Source: Siminovitchia sp047228825
GTDB taxonomy: Bacteria; Bacillota; Bacilli; Bacillales; Bacillaceae_C
DNA length: 64,000 bases
Direction of reading: 5' to 3'
Assembly: GCF_047228825.1 (NCBI RefSeq)
Contig: NZ_JBFEGN010000001.1
Span: 124,001-188,000, forward strand
Shown: piece after piece, positions 1-8,560 of the stretch
Position numbering within the stretch: position 1 is the first letter of the stretch
Layout: each line of letters begins with the position of its first letter
The notes under the pieces: model-generated
Told to the model about the DNA's origin: nothing
Seen by the model: only the letters and a program-made list of their open reading frames with translations
Database searches by the model: none
Position numbers and translations under genes: made by a program

Positions 1-358
1 AAATCGGTGCAGGCGGCAGGTCGTCCAAATGAACTTTGGGCGGAATTTGTTTAAAAACGAGTTTTCGCTCATCGTAAGAACTCCCTTTCATCTTTTTATG
101 GGAAGCTGCAATATCGACTTGTATTCCGTTATACCCTGGCATCGCCTTCCACACCCTGTCAATTTGTGCGTCTTGCGGCGGCATGTCATATTTTTTCGCG
201 GCGGCTTCAATTGATTTCAGCAAGTGGTTTTCCTTGGATGATGTTTCGGCCGTTTCATTTTTTAATTGATGTATATAGGCAGTTGTATAAGAATTAAATA
301 CGGTCAATATTGCTAGAATAGCAACTAGTCCGAAACCAAGCAAGTTTTTTGTATTCAT
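1..358 (-). CDS. ylxY: YlxY-like polysaccharide deacetylase family protein, N-terminal part only
   Basis: Only the first 119 codons are inside the window; the gene runs off the left edge. The visible part has a hydrophobic segment at about residues 5-25 (signal peptide or signal anchor), then a charged stalk ending in LDDLPPAPI, which in this family lies just before the NodB-type deacetylase domain. No catalytic residue is visible, so the identification rests on the N-terminal pattern and on position directly downstream of pnp, where Bacillus species carry ylxY. The ATG at 358 has AAGGAGG 12 nt upstream. A three-codon upstream ORF (ATG at 366) ends in a TGA overlapping this ATG, so start-stop coupling is possible. 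Confidence 0.7.
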   Translation of the reverse strand, partial: MNTKNLLGFGLVAILAILTVFNSYTTAYIHQLKNETAETSSKENHLLKSIEAAAKKYDMPPQDAQIDRVWKAMPGYNGIQVDIAASHKKMKGSSYDERKLVFKQIPPKVHLDDLPPAPI

Positions 359-378
359 CTCGACATTTTGCCTCCTTC

Positions 379-449
379 AACATAATTTTATGAAGAAGTG
401 AGACAAGGTAGACCAGTTGGGATGATATGGAACCAACACGGACTGGTTC
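379..449 (-). promoter_or_regulatory. Upstream region of ylxY: weak sigma-A-like promoter and small dyad
   Basis: A weak TTGTCT (401-406) / TATGTT (379-384) pair with 16 nt spacing lies just upstream of the ylxY ribosome binding site. A 6-bp inverted repeat GAACCA/TGGTTC (430-435 and 444-449) lies further up. Neither is strong. Nothing else is visible between 359 and 525. Confidence 0.2.
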
Positions 450-525
450 TGTAAAAATACGATCAGAAACCACGGATTTTTCATATACCTCGGAAAAATC
501 ATACGACCTTTGGGAACAAAATAAG

Positions 526-716
526 AAAAGCGCAAGCGCCCGAAGTGGAGCACTCCGCAATGAGATAAAGGAAGCACGGCGAGGAACGCAGGCTCAGGCT
601 GTGACCTCCTGTCGCTTCGCCTGCACTAGCACGTCCTGTGCGTCGGCAGGCTCAAGCTGCGACGTCCTGTCGCTTCGCCTGCACTAGCACGTCCTGTGCG
701 TCGGAGCTGGACACAG
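526..716. repeat. Interspersed intergenic repeat, copy 1, with two tandem 58-bp core units
   Basis: The element starts with AAAAGCGCAAGCGCC (526-540) and ends with GGAGCTGGACAC. It contains two head-to-tail 58-bp cores (588-645 and 646-703), each carrying GCCTGCACTAGCACGTCC followed by TGTGCGTCGG. The core can fold, because GCCTGC pairs with the GCAGGC of the next unit and an inner GCAC pairs with GTGC. The same core recurs at 46964-47200 and, inverted, at 56966-57023. It occupies the 445-bp gap between pnp and ylxY; the ORFs crossing it have no family features. It resembles the short structured intergenic repeats common in Bacillaceae; assignment to a named family is not made here. Confidence 0.85.
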
Positions 717-764
717 ATATGTCCTTTCCAGGGGATAACCTGGGCAAATTTTATACCTTTAACC

Positions 765-800
765 TCAAAAAAAGCCAGGCAAAGTACCTGGCTTGAAAAA
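765..800 (-). terminator. Rho-independent terminator of pnp
   Basis: An 8-bp stem AAGCCAGG/CCTGGCTT (772-779 with 787-794) on the minus strand is followed by a run of seven T, starting a few bases after the pnp stop codon. Confidence 0.9.
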
Positions 801-803
801 ACA

Positions 804-2921
804 TTATTCTTTTGGCTGTTTTTCTTTTTGTTCTTTTAAAATCGCCTTGCGTGACAGATTAATCCGGCCTTGATGATCGATCTCAATCACTTTTACAAGC
901 AGTTCATCACCAATGGATACAACATCCTCCACTTTGTTGACCCTTTCTTCCGCGAGCTGGGAAATATGGACAAGGCCGTCTTTTCCCGGGAATAGCTCAA
1001 GAAATGCGCCAAATTTTTCAATCCGTTTTACTTTTCCCAAATACACTTGTCCGACTGCAACCTCCCGGACAAGATCTTCGATGATCTTTTTCGCCTTCTT
1101 GTTCATGGCCTCGTCGGCAGAAGCGATAAACACGGTTCCGTCTTGCTCTATATCAATTTTGACTCCCGTTTCTTCAATGATTTTGTTAATTTGTTTTCCG
1201 CTTGGACCGATCACATCCCTGATTTTATCGGGATTAATATGGAGTGTGGCGATTTTCGGTGCATATGGCGACAACTCTTTGCGCGGCTCGGAGATCGCTG
1301 CCATCATTGACTCGAGAATGACCATGCGTCCTGATTTCGCCTGCAGCAGGGCTTCTTCCAGAATCTCCCTGGACAGTCCTGCTATTTTAATATCCATTTG
1401 CAATGCCGTTACACCGTTTTTCGTTCCGGCCACTTTAAAGTCCATATCGCCCAGGTGGTCTTCCATTCCTTGAATGTCGGTAAGAATTGTATAATGATCT
1501 CCGGATTTGACAAGCCCCATGGCAATACCGGCAACAGGCGCCTTGATGGGAACACCTGCATCCATCATCGCCAACGTGCTGGCGCAAATGCTAGCCTGGG
1601 AAGTGGATCCATTGGACTCGAGAACCTCCGATACAAGGCGTATCGTATATGGAAATTCATCTTCACTCGGAATGACTGGCTCCAATGCCCGTTCTCCAAG
1701 CGCCCCGTGGCCAATTTCCCTTCTTCCGGGTCCGCGAATCGGCCCGGTTTCACCTACGCTGAAGTGAGGGAAATTGTAGTGATGCATAAACCTCTTGGAT
1801 TCTTCAATTCCAAGTCCATCCAATATTTGAACATCCCCCAGGGCTCCCAGGGTACATATGCTCAAAGCCTGCGTTTGGCCCCTCGTAAACAGCCCGGAAC
1901 CGTGGGTTCTTGCCAAAATGCGAACCTCGGACTGAAGCGGCCTGATTTCATCCGGCTTTCTTCCGTCGGGACGAAGTTTTTCAACTGTAATAAGCCGGCG
2001 CACTTCTTCTTTTACAAGATGATCCAAAATTTGATTTACTTGCTTTAATGTATCTTCGTCAGTCGTTTCCCGCTGCGTAAAATCAGCTAATACTTCATCC
2101 TTTACGGCCTGGATGGCATCTTCCCGCGCGTGTTTTTCTCCAACCTGAATGGCGGCAATCATTGATTGTTCGCACATGGAACGGACTTCTGCATCCAAGG
2201 CCTGGTCCACTTCAAAAAGTTCAATTTCCCTTTTTGCTTTCCCAACCTCCTGAACGACTTTCTCCTGAAAGGCAATCAGGCGTTTTATTTCTTCATGGCC
2301 AAACATGATGGCTTCAAGCATCGTTTCTTCGGGAACCTCGTCCGCACTGGCTTCCACCATATTGACGGCGTCTTTCGTTCCGGCGACGGCCAAGTCAATA
2401 TCACTTTGCTCCATTTGATCCACCGTTGGATTAATGACAAACTTACCGTCGACCCGTCCAACAACGACTCCCGCGATTGGTCCTTCAAACGGGATGTCCG
2501 ATATGGAAAGTGCCAGGGATGACCCAAACATGGCTGCCATTTCGGATGAGCAGTTTTGGTCAACACTCATGACGATGCTGACAACCTGGACTTCATTCCG
2601 GAAACCTTCCGGAAAGAGCGGCCGTATTGGCCGGTCGATCAAGCGGCTCGCCAAAATCGCTTTTTCGCTTGGGCGCCCTTCACGTTTAATGAATCCTCCC
2701 GGAATTTTTCCAACAGCGTACAGCCGCTCTTCATAATTGACTGTCAAAGGAAAAAAATCAACCGATTTTGCCTCCTTTGAAGCTGTGGCGGTGCTTAAAA
2801 CCGCTGTGTCCCCATACCGGACTAAAACCGCACCATTTGCTTGTTTGGCCAATTGGCCGACTTCAACAGTCAGTTTTCGGCCGGCCCAATCTATCGTAAA
2901 TACTTTCTTTTCATGGCCCAT
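804..2921 (-). CDS. pnp: Polyribonucleotide nucleotidyltransferase (PNPase)
   Basis: 3'-5' phosphorolytic exoribonuclease of the RNA degradation machinery, 705 residues. Two RNase PH-like domains are followed by a KH domain (IGPSGKQINKII near residue 565) and a C-terminal S1 domain (VGQVYLGKVKRIEKFGAFLE). The start is the ATG at 2921 (MGHEKKVF), the usual family N terminus; the reading frame stays open to 3047 but that extension has no family counterpart. The gene follows rpsO, as in most Bacillaceae and many other bacteria, and ends at a strong terminator. Many PNPase genes control their own expression through the leader; no clear structure for that is seen here. Confidence 0.97.
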   Translation of the reverse strand: MGHEKKVFTIDWAGRKLTVEVGQLAKQANGAVLVRYGDTAVLSTATASKEAKSVDFFPLTVNYEERLYAVGKIPGGFIKREGRPSEKAILASRLIDRPIRPLFPEGFRNEVQVVSIVMSVDQNCSSEMAAMFGSSLALSISDIPFEGPIAGVVVGRVDGKFVINPTVDQMEQSDIDLAVAGTKDAVNMVEASADEVPEETMLEAIMFGHEEIKRLIAFQEKVVQEVGKAKREIELFEVDQALDAEVRSMCEQSMIAAIQVGEKHAREDAIQAVKDEVLADFTQRETTDEDTLKQVNQILDHLVKEEVRRLITVEKLRPDGRKPDEIRPLQSEVRILARTHGSGLFTRGQTQALSICTLGALGDVQILDGLGIEESKRFMHHYNFPHFSVGETGPIRGPGRREIGHGALGERALEPVIPSEDEFPYTIRLVSEVLESNGSTSQASICASTLAMMDAGVPIKAPVAGIAMGLVKSGDHYTILTDIQGMEDHLGDMDFKVAGTKNGVTALQMDIKIAGLSREILEEALLQAKSGRMVILESMMAAISEPRKELSPYAPKIATLHINPDKIRDVIGPSGKQINKIIEETGVKIDIEQDGTVFIASADEAMNKKAKKIIEDLVREVAVGQVYLGKVKRIEKFGAFLELFPGKDGLVHISQLAEERVNKVEDVVSIGDELLVKVIEIDHQGRINLSRKAILKEQKEKQPKE

Positions 2922-3140
2922 ACTTATAAACGCCTCTCTTTCATAAAATAAGTAAAAATTTTTGTTGAAGAGAAAGAATGAACGTACCTGGTGTGCATAT
3001 AACTGAACATTCGACAAAAATATGACCATTGTCATATCCATGTCCAATGTTCAGTTTGTATATGCCGGAACCTGTACATGATTTACACGGCATATCTGTT
3101 ATTTGCAGCATCCAAGTATAATCATCTTCTCTTTTTTATC

Positions 3141-3175
3141 CTAACAAAAAAGCGGGAGATTATCCCGCTTTTTAA
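3141..3175 (-). terminator. Terminator between rpsO and pnp (near-symmetrical)
   Basis: A 7-bp GC-rich stem AGCGGGA/TCCCGCT (3151-3157 with 3163-3169), loop of five, flanked by an A run on one side and T5 on the other, so it could work in both directions. It lies about 20 nt after the rpsO stop. Confidence 0.88.
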
Positions 3176-3192
3176 GCTGACTCCGTACGATT

Positions 3193-3462
3193 TTATCGAC
3201 GCAGGCCCAGTCTGTCGATTAATTCCCGATAACGCTGCACATCTTTGTTGCGCAGATAAGTCAATAAATTCCGGCGGCGTCCAACCATTTTCATTAATCC
3301 CCGTCTTGAATGATGGTCTTTTTTGTGGATGCGGAGATGCTGGTTCAAATTATTGATCTCTTCCGTCAAAACCGCAATTTGGACTTCCGGAGAACCGGTA
3401 TCTGTTTCATGAATTCGATATTGGCTGATGATTTCATTTTTCCGTTCTTGCGTAATGGACAT
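3193..3462 (-). CDS. rpsO: 30S ribosomal protein S15
   Basis: An 89-residue protein of exactly the usual S15 length, with the conserved segment HKKDHHSRRGLMKMVGRRR and the C terminus ELIDRLGLRR. S15 binds the 16S rRNA central-domain three-way junction early in 30S assembly. The start ATG at 3462 follows AGGAGGTGAAG. The gene has its own promoter and leader (3463-3580), and a terminator separates it from pnp. Confidence 0.98.
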   Translation of the reverse strand: MSITQERKNEIISQYRIHETDTGSPEVQIAVLTEEINNLNQHLRIHKKDHHSRRGLMKMVGRRRNLLTYLRNKDVQRYRELIDRLGLRR

Positions 3463-3580
3463 CTGCCCTTCACCTCCTGTTTTTCATCCCCTGTTACCGA
3501 GCAAGCGTCGGTGACTCGCATTGCCAAGCAACGGTTCTAAGATACTGTTTTAGGATACAACTTTCTTTTGGAAAAATCAA
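3463..3580 (-). promoter_or_regulatory. rpsO promoter and structured leader (possible S15 autoregulatory leader)
   Basis: A sigma-A-type promoter is visible: TTGATT (3575-3580), 17 nt spacer, TATCCT (3552-3557), placed immediately after ribF. The transcribed leader of about 80 nt contains a hairpin ACCGA/TCGGT (3496-3500 with 3508-3512) and a smaller TTGC/GCAA hairpin (3521-3531) before the Shine-Dalgarno. S15 represses its own translation by binding its leader in Geobacillus and other bacteria; the position fits that, but I have not matched a specific motif. Confidence 0.65.
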
Positions 3581-3583
3581 GTT

Positions 3584-4528
3584 TTAAATAGGGTCCAAAA
3601 AATTGGATGCTTTTTCAATGTCGTTTGCAATTTGAGTCTTTAAGTCCTCCAGACTATGAAACTTTGTTTCATCTCTGATTCTATGCCGCCACTCTACAAC
3701 GACTTCCTCTCCATAAATGGACCGATTAAAATTCAAAAGATGTACCTCGATTGATAAATGGGACTTGCCAGTGTCATGAAATGTCGGTTTATAGCCGATG
3801 TTGCATACCCCCTTTTCCCAACGACCGTTAACAAAGAGGCGTACAGCATAAACTCCTGCTTTCGGGATCATGTAATCTCCATCTAACTGGATATTTGCCG
3901 TGGGAAATCCAAGCTGTCTTCCGCGTTTTTCGCCGTGGATGACGGTCCCTTTTGTCTCATAATGGCGACCGAGAAAACTTACAACTGATTCTGTTTCCCC
4001 TTCCCGAAGCATTTTTCGGATGGATGTGGAACTGATTTTTTCATCGTTTTCTTCCATTTTGGCTACGGCCGTTACCTTCAGCATCCCCATTCCGTGGCGG
4101 GGAAGCGTATCCATTGTTCCTTTTCCGTATTTGCCATATGTAAAATCAAACCCGGCAACGACATGCCTCACATTCAAGTCGATCAAATACTGCTGTACAA
4201 ATCGGGCCGGGTCAAGGTTGGCAAAGGCGGATGTGAACCTGACGATAAATAAATAATCTATTCCCAGCCTGGATATCAAGTCAATTTTTTCCTTTAAAGG
4301 TGTAATATATTCTACAGGCCGGTTTTCCTGCGACAGGACGACCGACGGATGGGGATCAAACGTCATAACAGCGCTCTTCCAGCCATTATGAACAGCTTTT
4401 GCTTTGGCTGTTTTGATGACTTTCCTGTGCCCCAAATGAACGCCGTCAAAAAATCCAAGGGCCATTACAAGCGGCGGGAAATCATGCTGCTGAAAGGAAT
4501 GAGGATGCTGGACCATTAACACTTTCAC
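3584..4528 (-). CDS. ribF: Bifunctional riboflavin kinase / FAD synthetase
   Basis: Converts riboflavin to FMN and then FAD. The N-terminal adenylyltransferase domain shows ALGFFDGVHLGHRKVI (HxGH-type nucleotide-binding motif) and the C-terminal flavokinase domain shows GKRGRQLGFPTANI and GVCNIGYKPTF. The GTG at 4528 (314 aa) is preferred because AGGTGA lies 7 nt upstream and this start matches Bacillus RibC/RibF; an ATG at 4549 would overlap truB and lacks a good ribosome binding site. Seven nt separate it from truB, so the two are cotranscribed. Confidence 0.95.
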   Translation of the reverse strand: MKVLMVQHPHSFQQHDFPPLVMALGFFDGVHLGHRKVIKTAKAKAVHNGWKSAVMTFDPHPSVVLSQENRPVEYITPLKEKIDLISRLGIDYLFIVRFTSAFANLDPARFVQQYLIDLNVRHVVAGFDFTYGKYGKGTMDTLPRHGMGMLKVTAVAKMEENDEKISSTSIRKMLREGETESVVSFLGRHYETKGTVIHGEKRGRQLGFPTANIQLDGDYMIPKAGVYAVRLFVNGRWEKGVCNIGYKPTFHDTGKSHLSIEVHLLNFNRSIYGEEVVVEWRHRIRDETKFHSLEDLKTQIANDIEKASNFLDPI

Positions 4529-4535
4529 TCTGCGT

Positions 4536-5450
4536 TCACCTAATTTCATTGGTTTCTAAAACTTTGACCGGTTTAATTTGGCCGGGCTTTTCAGGATGAT
4601 TTTTGTAAATGGCGATTGCTTTGGATTGATGCAGAAAAACGGTTTCTTCTTCCAGCCAATGTTCGGGTGCAGGCAAGATTGCACCGTTTCGCACTTTTAC
4701 CGCTAATGTATCATTAATTTCAAGATGCGGCAAATGGGAAATCCCCCTTTCCAGAGGAAAAATCGCTTCGGCTGCTTCTCCGCGTTCAAGCAGCCTTCCA
4801 AGGTCTTCAAAAGTAACGCAATCGGCTGCCTGAAACGAAGCGGAAGCTGTTCTGATGAGGTCCGACATATGCGCCGGATAGCCAAGCTTCTCCCCGATCA
4901 TGACTGCAAGCGTCCGGATGTAGGTCCCTTTGCTGCAGCGGACGGAAAAACGGAAAGACAGCAGGCCGTCACGAAGTGTAATTGAGTTCTCCAAGAGCTT
5001 CAAGCTGTATATATAAACAGTCCTTGCCGGCCGCTCAACGGCAATGCCTGCACGGGCATATTCATATAGCCGCTTGCCTTTTACTTTTACAGCCGAGTAC
5101 ATCGGGGGAACTTGTTCGATTCTGCCTTTAAACGACTGCAGGACTTCTTCGATTTTCTCCCGGGAAAAAACCTCTTTTACTTGTCTTTTATCCACAATTT
5201 CACCGGATGCATCCTCTGTTGTCGTCGAAAACCCCAGTGTCACTTCGGCTTCATACTCTTTTCCTGCATTCGTAATATATTCCGCAATTTTTGTCGCCCT
5301 TCCAAGGCAAATGGGCAATACCCCCGTGACGTCCGGATCAAGAGTGCCGGTATGGCCGACTTTTTTCATCCCCAGCAATTTCCGGATTTTATATACGCAA
5401 TCATGGGATGTCATGCCCTTTGGCTTCCAGATCGGCAAAATCCCGTCCAA
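4536..5450 (-). CDS. truB: tRNA pseudouridine(55) synthase
   Basis: Makes pseudouridine 55 in the T loop of tRNA. The catalytic motif GHTGTLDPDVTGVLP is present, with the nucleophilic Asp at residue 38, and KGTYIRTL and a C-terminal PUA-like segment are visible. The TTG at 5450 (MDGILPIW, 304 aa) is chosen because AAGGAGG sits 9 nt upstream; the in-frame TTG at 5459 directly abuts the Shine-Dalgarno and cannot be the start. A hairpin terminator at the end of rbfA lies upstream, so truB may be reached by readthrough or an unrecognised promoter. Confidence 0.96.
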   Translation of the reverse strand: MDGILPIWKPKGMTSHDCVYKIRKLLGMKKVGHTGTLDPDVTGVLPICLGRATKIAEYITNAGKEYEAEVTLGFSTTTEDASGEIVDKRQVKEVFSREKIEEVLQSFKGRIEQVPPMYSAVKVKGKRLYEYARAGIAVERPARTVYIYSLKLLENSITLRDGLLSFRFSVRCSKGTYIRTLAVMIGEKLGYPAHMSDLIRTASASFQAADCVTFEDLGRLLERGEAAEAIFPLERGISHLPHLEINDTLAVKVRNGAILPAPEHWLEEETVFLHQSKAIAIYKNHPEKPGQIKPVKVLETNEIR

Positions 5451-5560
5451 CCGCTTCAACCTCCTTGCTTACGAATGCGCCGGAGCGCTGCTGATGCACC
5501 GGCATGATCGCAAATCCCTGGGGGCCTAACCCCGATGCTTCTGCATATCACATTTTCTTG

Positions 5561-5588
5561 AAAAAAGGATAGACGAGCCGTCTATCCT
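5561..5588 (-). terminator. Terminator overlapping the rbfA stop codon
   Basis: A perfect 10-bp stem AGGATAGACG/CGTCTATCCT (5566-5575 with 5579-5588) has a 3-nt loop and six T on the minus strand. The stem begins inside the rbfA stop codon. It would separate the nusA-infB-rbfA operon from truB-ribF. Confidence 0.88.
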
Positions 5589-5928
5589 AATCTCCATTCA
5601 ATTCTTTCAAAAGCTTTTCTATTTTGTTTCCATATTGAATGGATTCATCAAATTCAAAGCTGATTTCCGGGGTCTTGCGCAGCCGGATTCTTTGCCCGAT
5701 TTCAGATCTGATAAAACCGGTGGCTTTTGCCAGTCCCTTTAACGTGTTTTCCTTGTCTTCGTCATTTCCAAGGACGGATATAAACACTTTTGCCTGCTGA
5801 AGATCACCGGTCACCTGTACATCGGTGACGGTTACAAATCCTATCCGCGGATCCTTTATCTTGCGAGAAATAATTTCTCCCAGTTCTTTCTTCATTTGTT
5901 CTGCAACACGATGGGCGCGCAGACTCAT
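5587..5928 (-). CDS. rbfA: 30S ribosome-binding factor A
   Basis: A KH-fold assembly factor for the 16S rRNA 5' end and cold adaptation, 113 residues. Family hallmarks: RAHRVAEQMKKELGEII, KDPRIGFVTVTDV and RLRKTPEISFEFDES. The ATG at 5928 (MSLRAHRV) is chosen over the GTG at 5937 because AGAGG lies 8 nt upstream and the protein then matches the usual N terminus. Its stop codon is embedded in a terminator stem. Confidence 0.97.
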   Translation of the reverse strand: MSLRAHRVAEQMKKELGEIISRKIKDPRIGFVTVTDVQVTGDLQQAKVFISVLGNDEDKENTLKGLAKATGFIRSEIGQRIRLRKTPEISFEFDESIQYGNKIEKLLKELNGD

Positions 5929-5943
5929 TTTCGACACCTCTCA

Positions 5944-6222
5944 TTACAGCCATTCATACGCAATCCCGATTCTTTCCCATTCCGGGAAAGAATCAAGAAA
6001 TTCAATGGCATGCTGTAATTCATGTTCAGCCTTATGCCTGGTGGAAGCAACAGTGGCAATCGCAATTTCGGTGCGCTGCCATAAATCCTGATGCTTCACC
6101 TCGGCAATCGAAATATTAAACCTTTGTTTGGTCCTTGTTAGTATGCGCTTGATGACCGATCTTTTATCCTTTAATGAATGGGTATTGTAAATGCGAAATT
6201 CTATCAGGGCAAAGCCGATCAA
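5944..6222 (-). CDS. ylxP: DUF503 family protein YlxP
   Basis: A small 92-residue protein found between infB and rbfA in most Firmicutes; its function is not established. Typical features are the N-terminal strand IGFALIEFRIYNTHSLKDKR and the segment NISIAEVKHQDLWQRTEIAI, which define the DUF503 fold. It starts with TTG overlapping the infB stop (TTGA) and has a weak Shine-Dalgarno, so translation is probably coupled to infB. Conservation in this operon suggests a role tied to translation or ribosome assembly (inference). Confidence 0.9.
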   Translation of the reverse strand: MIGFALIEFRIYNTHSLKDKRSVIKRILTRTKQRFNISIAEVKHQDLWQRTEIAIATVASTRHKAEHELQHAIEFLDSFPEWERIGIAYEWL

Positions 6223-8546
6223 GCGCGCTCAACTTCTTCCATCAGAAAGGCCTCGATGACATCCCCTTCTTTTATGTCATTGAAGTTCTTAATGGTGATG
6301 CCGCACTCATAGCCTTGGGCGACTTCTTTCACGTTATCTTTAAATCGTTTTAAGTCGTCAATTTCGCCTTCAAAAATAACGATGCCATCCCGGATCAGGC
6401 GAACTCCGCTGTCACGGGTGATTTTTCCTTCCGTTACGTAGGAGCCTGCAATCGTCCCTATTTTTGAAACTTTAAACGTTTGCCTTACCTCTGCCTGGCC
6501 AATCACCTTTTCCTCATATTCGGGATCAAGCATGCCTTTCATGGCCGCTTCTATTTCTTCAATTGCTTTATAGATAATCCGGTGCAGGCGTATGTCGACA
6601 TTTTCGGATTCAGCCGCCCGTTTGGCATTGACATCCGGGCGGACATTAAAGCCAATGACGATGGCATTGGAAGCTGCGGCCAGGGTAATGTCGGATTCAT
6701 TGATGGCCCCGACGCCGGAATGAATGATTTTGATATTGACGCCGTCTACTTCAATTTTTTGTAATGAAGCGGCAAGTGCTTCAGCAGAACCTTGAACATC
6801 AGCTTTAATGATGACATGAAGGTCTTTCATTTCACCTTGCTTCATTTGCTCAAACAGCGTATCGAGGCTTACGCGGGAGCTTTCGTTTCTCAAAGCTTGC
6901 AGCGCCTGCTGGGAACGGGCCTCTCCAACTTGGCGGGCTGTTTTTTCGTCTTCGAAAACAACAAACCGGTCACCCGCCAGCGGTACATCATTCAAGCCGG
7001 TGATTTCAACAGGTGTTGAAGGTCCGGCCTCTTTCACTCTCCGCCCTATATCGTTCATCATGGCCCGTACACGCCCAAACGTATTACCGGCAACGATGGG
7101 GTCCCCCACTTTTAATGTACCATTTTGTACGAGTAAAGTGGCGACAGGGCCGCGCCCTTTATCCAATTGGGCTTCAATGACGGTGCCAAGTGCCCGCCTG
7201 TCCGGATTGGCTTTCAATTCTTCCACTTCACTGACAAGCAGAATCATCTCAAGTAAAGTATGGATCCCTTCTCCTTTTAAAGCGGAAATCGGAACAAAAA
7301 TGGTATCCCCGCCCCAATCTTCCGGAACAAGCCCATGCTCGGTCAATTCCTGCATGACACGATCCGGATTGGCAGTCGGTTTATCAATTTTATTGACGGC
7401 TACGATGATGGGCACCTCTGCGGCTTTCGCGTGATTAATAGCTTCAACGGTTTGCGGCATGACACCGTCATCTGCGGCAACGACTAATATGGTAATGTCG
7501 GTTACCTTTGCACCTCTTGCACGCATGGTTGTAAACGCGGCATGCCCGGGTGTATCAAGAAACGTAATTTTTTTGCCGTTCGCTTCAATTTGATAGGCAC
7601 CGATGTGCTGGGTAATGCCGCCGGCTTCCCCAGCGGTTACTTTTGTATTTCGCAATGAATCAAGCAATGTTGTTTTTCCATGGTCAACGTGTCCCATAAT
7701 CGTTACGACGGACGGCCTTTCGATCAAATCTTCCTCTTTGTCTTCAGTGAAATAAACTTCAAGGTCCGTTTTATCAATTTGAACCTCTTCTTCCACTTCC
7801 ACCCCATATTCAGCACAAATCAATTCAATTGCATCTTTGTCAAGCTCCTGATTAATCGTTGCAATCACACCGAGCATAAAGAGCTTTTTAATAATCTCGG
7901 ACGGTTCTCTATGAAGCTTTTTGGCAAGTTCGGCCACGGAAAGAGATTCCGTAAAAGTGATTTTTTCCGGAAGCTCTTTTTGTTTTGGCGGAGCAGGCTG
8001 ACGTTGGTGCTGTTTTTGTCGCTGGCGTTGTTGATTGGGCTTTTTATTCCGGTTGGGGCCTTTATTTCCGCCTTTAAAATGATTCTTTCCGTTCTGCCTC
8101 GTTTGGCCATTTTCATTCTTCGGTTGATTCTGTTTATGGTTCCGTCCGTTCCTTGCATTTTGCTGGCTTCCTTGGTTTCCCTGAGTACCTTGGTTTCCCT
8201 GGCTTCCTTGGTTTCCCTGGGTTCCTTGGCTTGCGTGTCCCTGCTGGGTTTTGTTATTTCTATGTCTAGCCTGCTGGACATTGGATCCGCTTTTCCGGTT
8301 GTCCTTTCCTTGCGGCTTAACATTCGCCGCACTTCGCTGCCGCCGATGGTTTGGCTTATCTTTTCGTTTTGAATCCTGCGGCTGCTCTTTCTTTTTAAAA
8401 ATGGAATCCAGCTTCGTAACCGTTCCACTCTCTATTGTTGACATATGGTTGGCTACTTCTATATTCATGCCTTTCAGCTTTTCGATGACATCCTTACTGG
8501 CAATACCTTGTTTTTTTGCATATTCGTATATACGCATTTTACTCAT
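6219..8546 (-). CDS. infB: Translation initiation factor IF-2
   Basis: GTPase that places fMet-tRNA on the 30S subunit and drives subunit joining, 775 residues. Order: N-terminal IF2-N domain (1-50), a basic linker of low complexity (about 55-190), a second IF2-N domain (200-255), the G domain with GHVDHGKT at 285-292 and NKID further on, then beta-barrel and C-terminal domains. The linker holds a run of Gln-Gly-Asn/Ser/Thr repeats at about 105-130. The ATG at 8546 follows GGGGGTGA. It sits in the rimP-nusA-rnpM-ylxQ-infB-ylxP-rbfA operon. Confidence 0.98.
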   Translation of the reverse strand: MSKMRIYEYAKKQGIASKDVIEKLKGMNIEVANHMSTIESGTVTKLDSIFKKKEQPQDSKRKDKPNHRRQRSAANVKPQGKDNRKSGSNVQQARHRNNKTQQGHASQGTQGNQGSQGNQGTQGNQGSQQNARNGRNHKQNQPKNENGQTRQNGKNHFKGGNKGPNRNKKPNQQRQRQKQHQRQPAPPKQKELPEKITFTESLSVAELAKKLHREPSEIIKKLFMLGVIATINQELDKDAIELICAEYGVEVEEEVQIDKTDLEVYFTEDKEEDLIERPSVVTIMGHVDHGKTTLLDSLRNTKVTAGEAGGITQHIGAYQIEANGKKITFLDTPGHAAFTTMRARGAKVTDITILVVAADDGVMPQTVEAINHAKAAEVPIIVAVNKIDKPTANPDRVMQELTEHGLVPEDWGGDTIFVPISALKGEGIHTLLEMILLVSEVEELKANPDRRALGTVIEAQLDKGRGPVATLLVQNGTLKVGDPIVAGNTFGRVRAMMNDIGRRVKEAGPSTPVEITGLNDVPLAGDRFVVFEDEKTARQVGEARSQQALQALRNESSRVSLDTLFEQMKQGEMKDLHVIIKADVQGSAEALAASLQKIEVDGVNIKIIHSGVGAINESDITLAAASNAIVIGFNVRPDVNAKRAAESENVDIRLHRIIYKAIEEIEAAMKGMLDPEYEEKVIGQAEVRQTFKVSKIGTIAGSYVTEGKITRDSGVRLIRDGIVIFEGEIDDLKRFKDNVKEVAQGYECGITIKNFNDIKEGDVIEAFLMEEVERA

Positions 8547-8560
8547 ATGTTCACCCCCGT

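Noticed and set aside
427..687. Plus-strand 86-codon frame in the pnp-ylxY gap
   Set aside because: Most of it is the intergenic repeat; related frames occur in the other repeat copies only because the repeat lacks stops in some frames.
526..716. Tandem repeats as a possible CRISPR array
   Set aside because: Units are directly adjacent without unique spacers, only two per locus, and no cas genes are near.
7680..8372. Plus-strand open frame of 230 codons opposite infB
   Set aside because: It lies wholly antisense to the infB linker; its hydrophobic composition is the mirror of the Gln/Asn/Arg-rich linker codons, and there is no ribosome binding site or family similarity.
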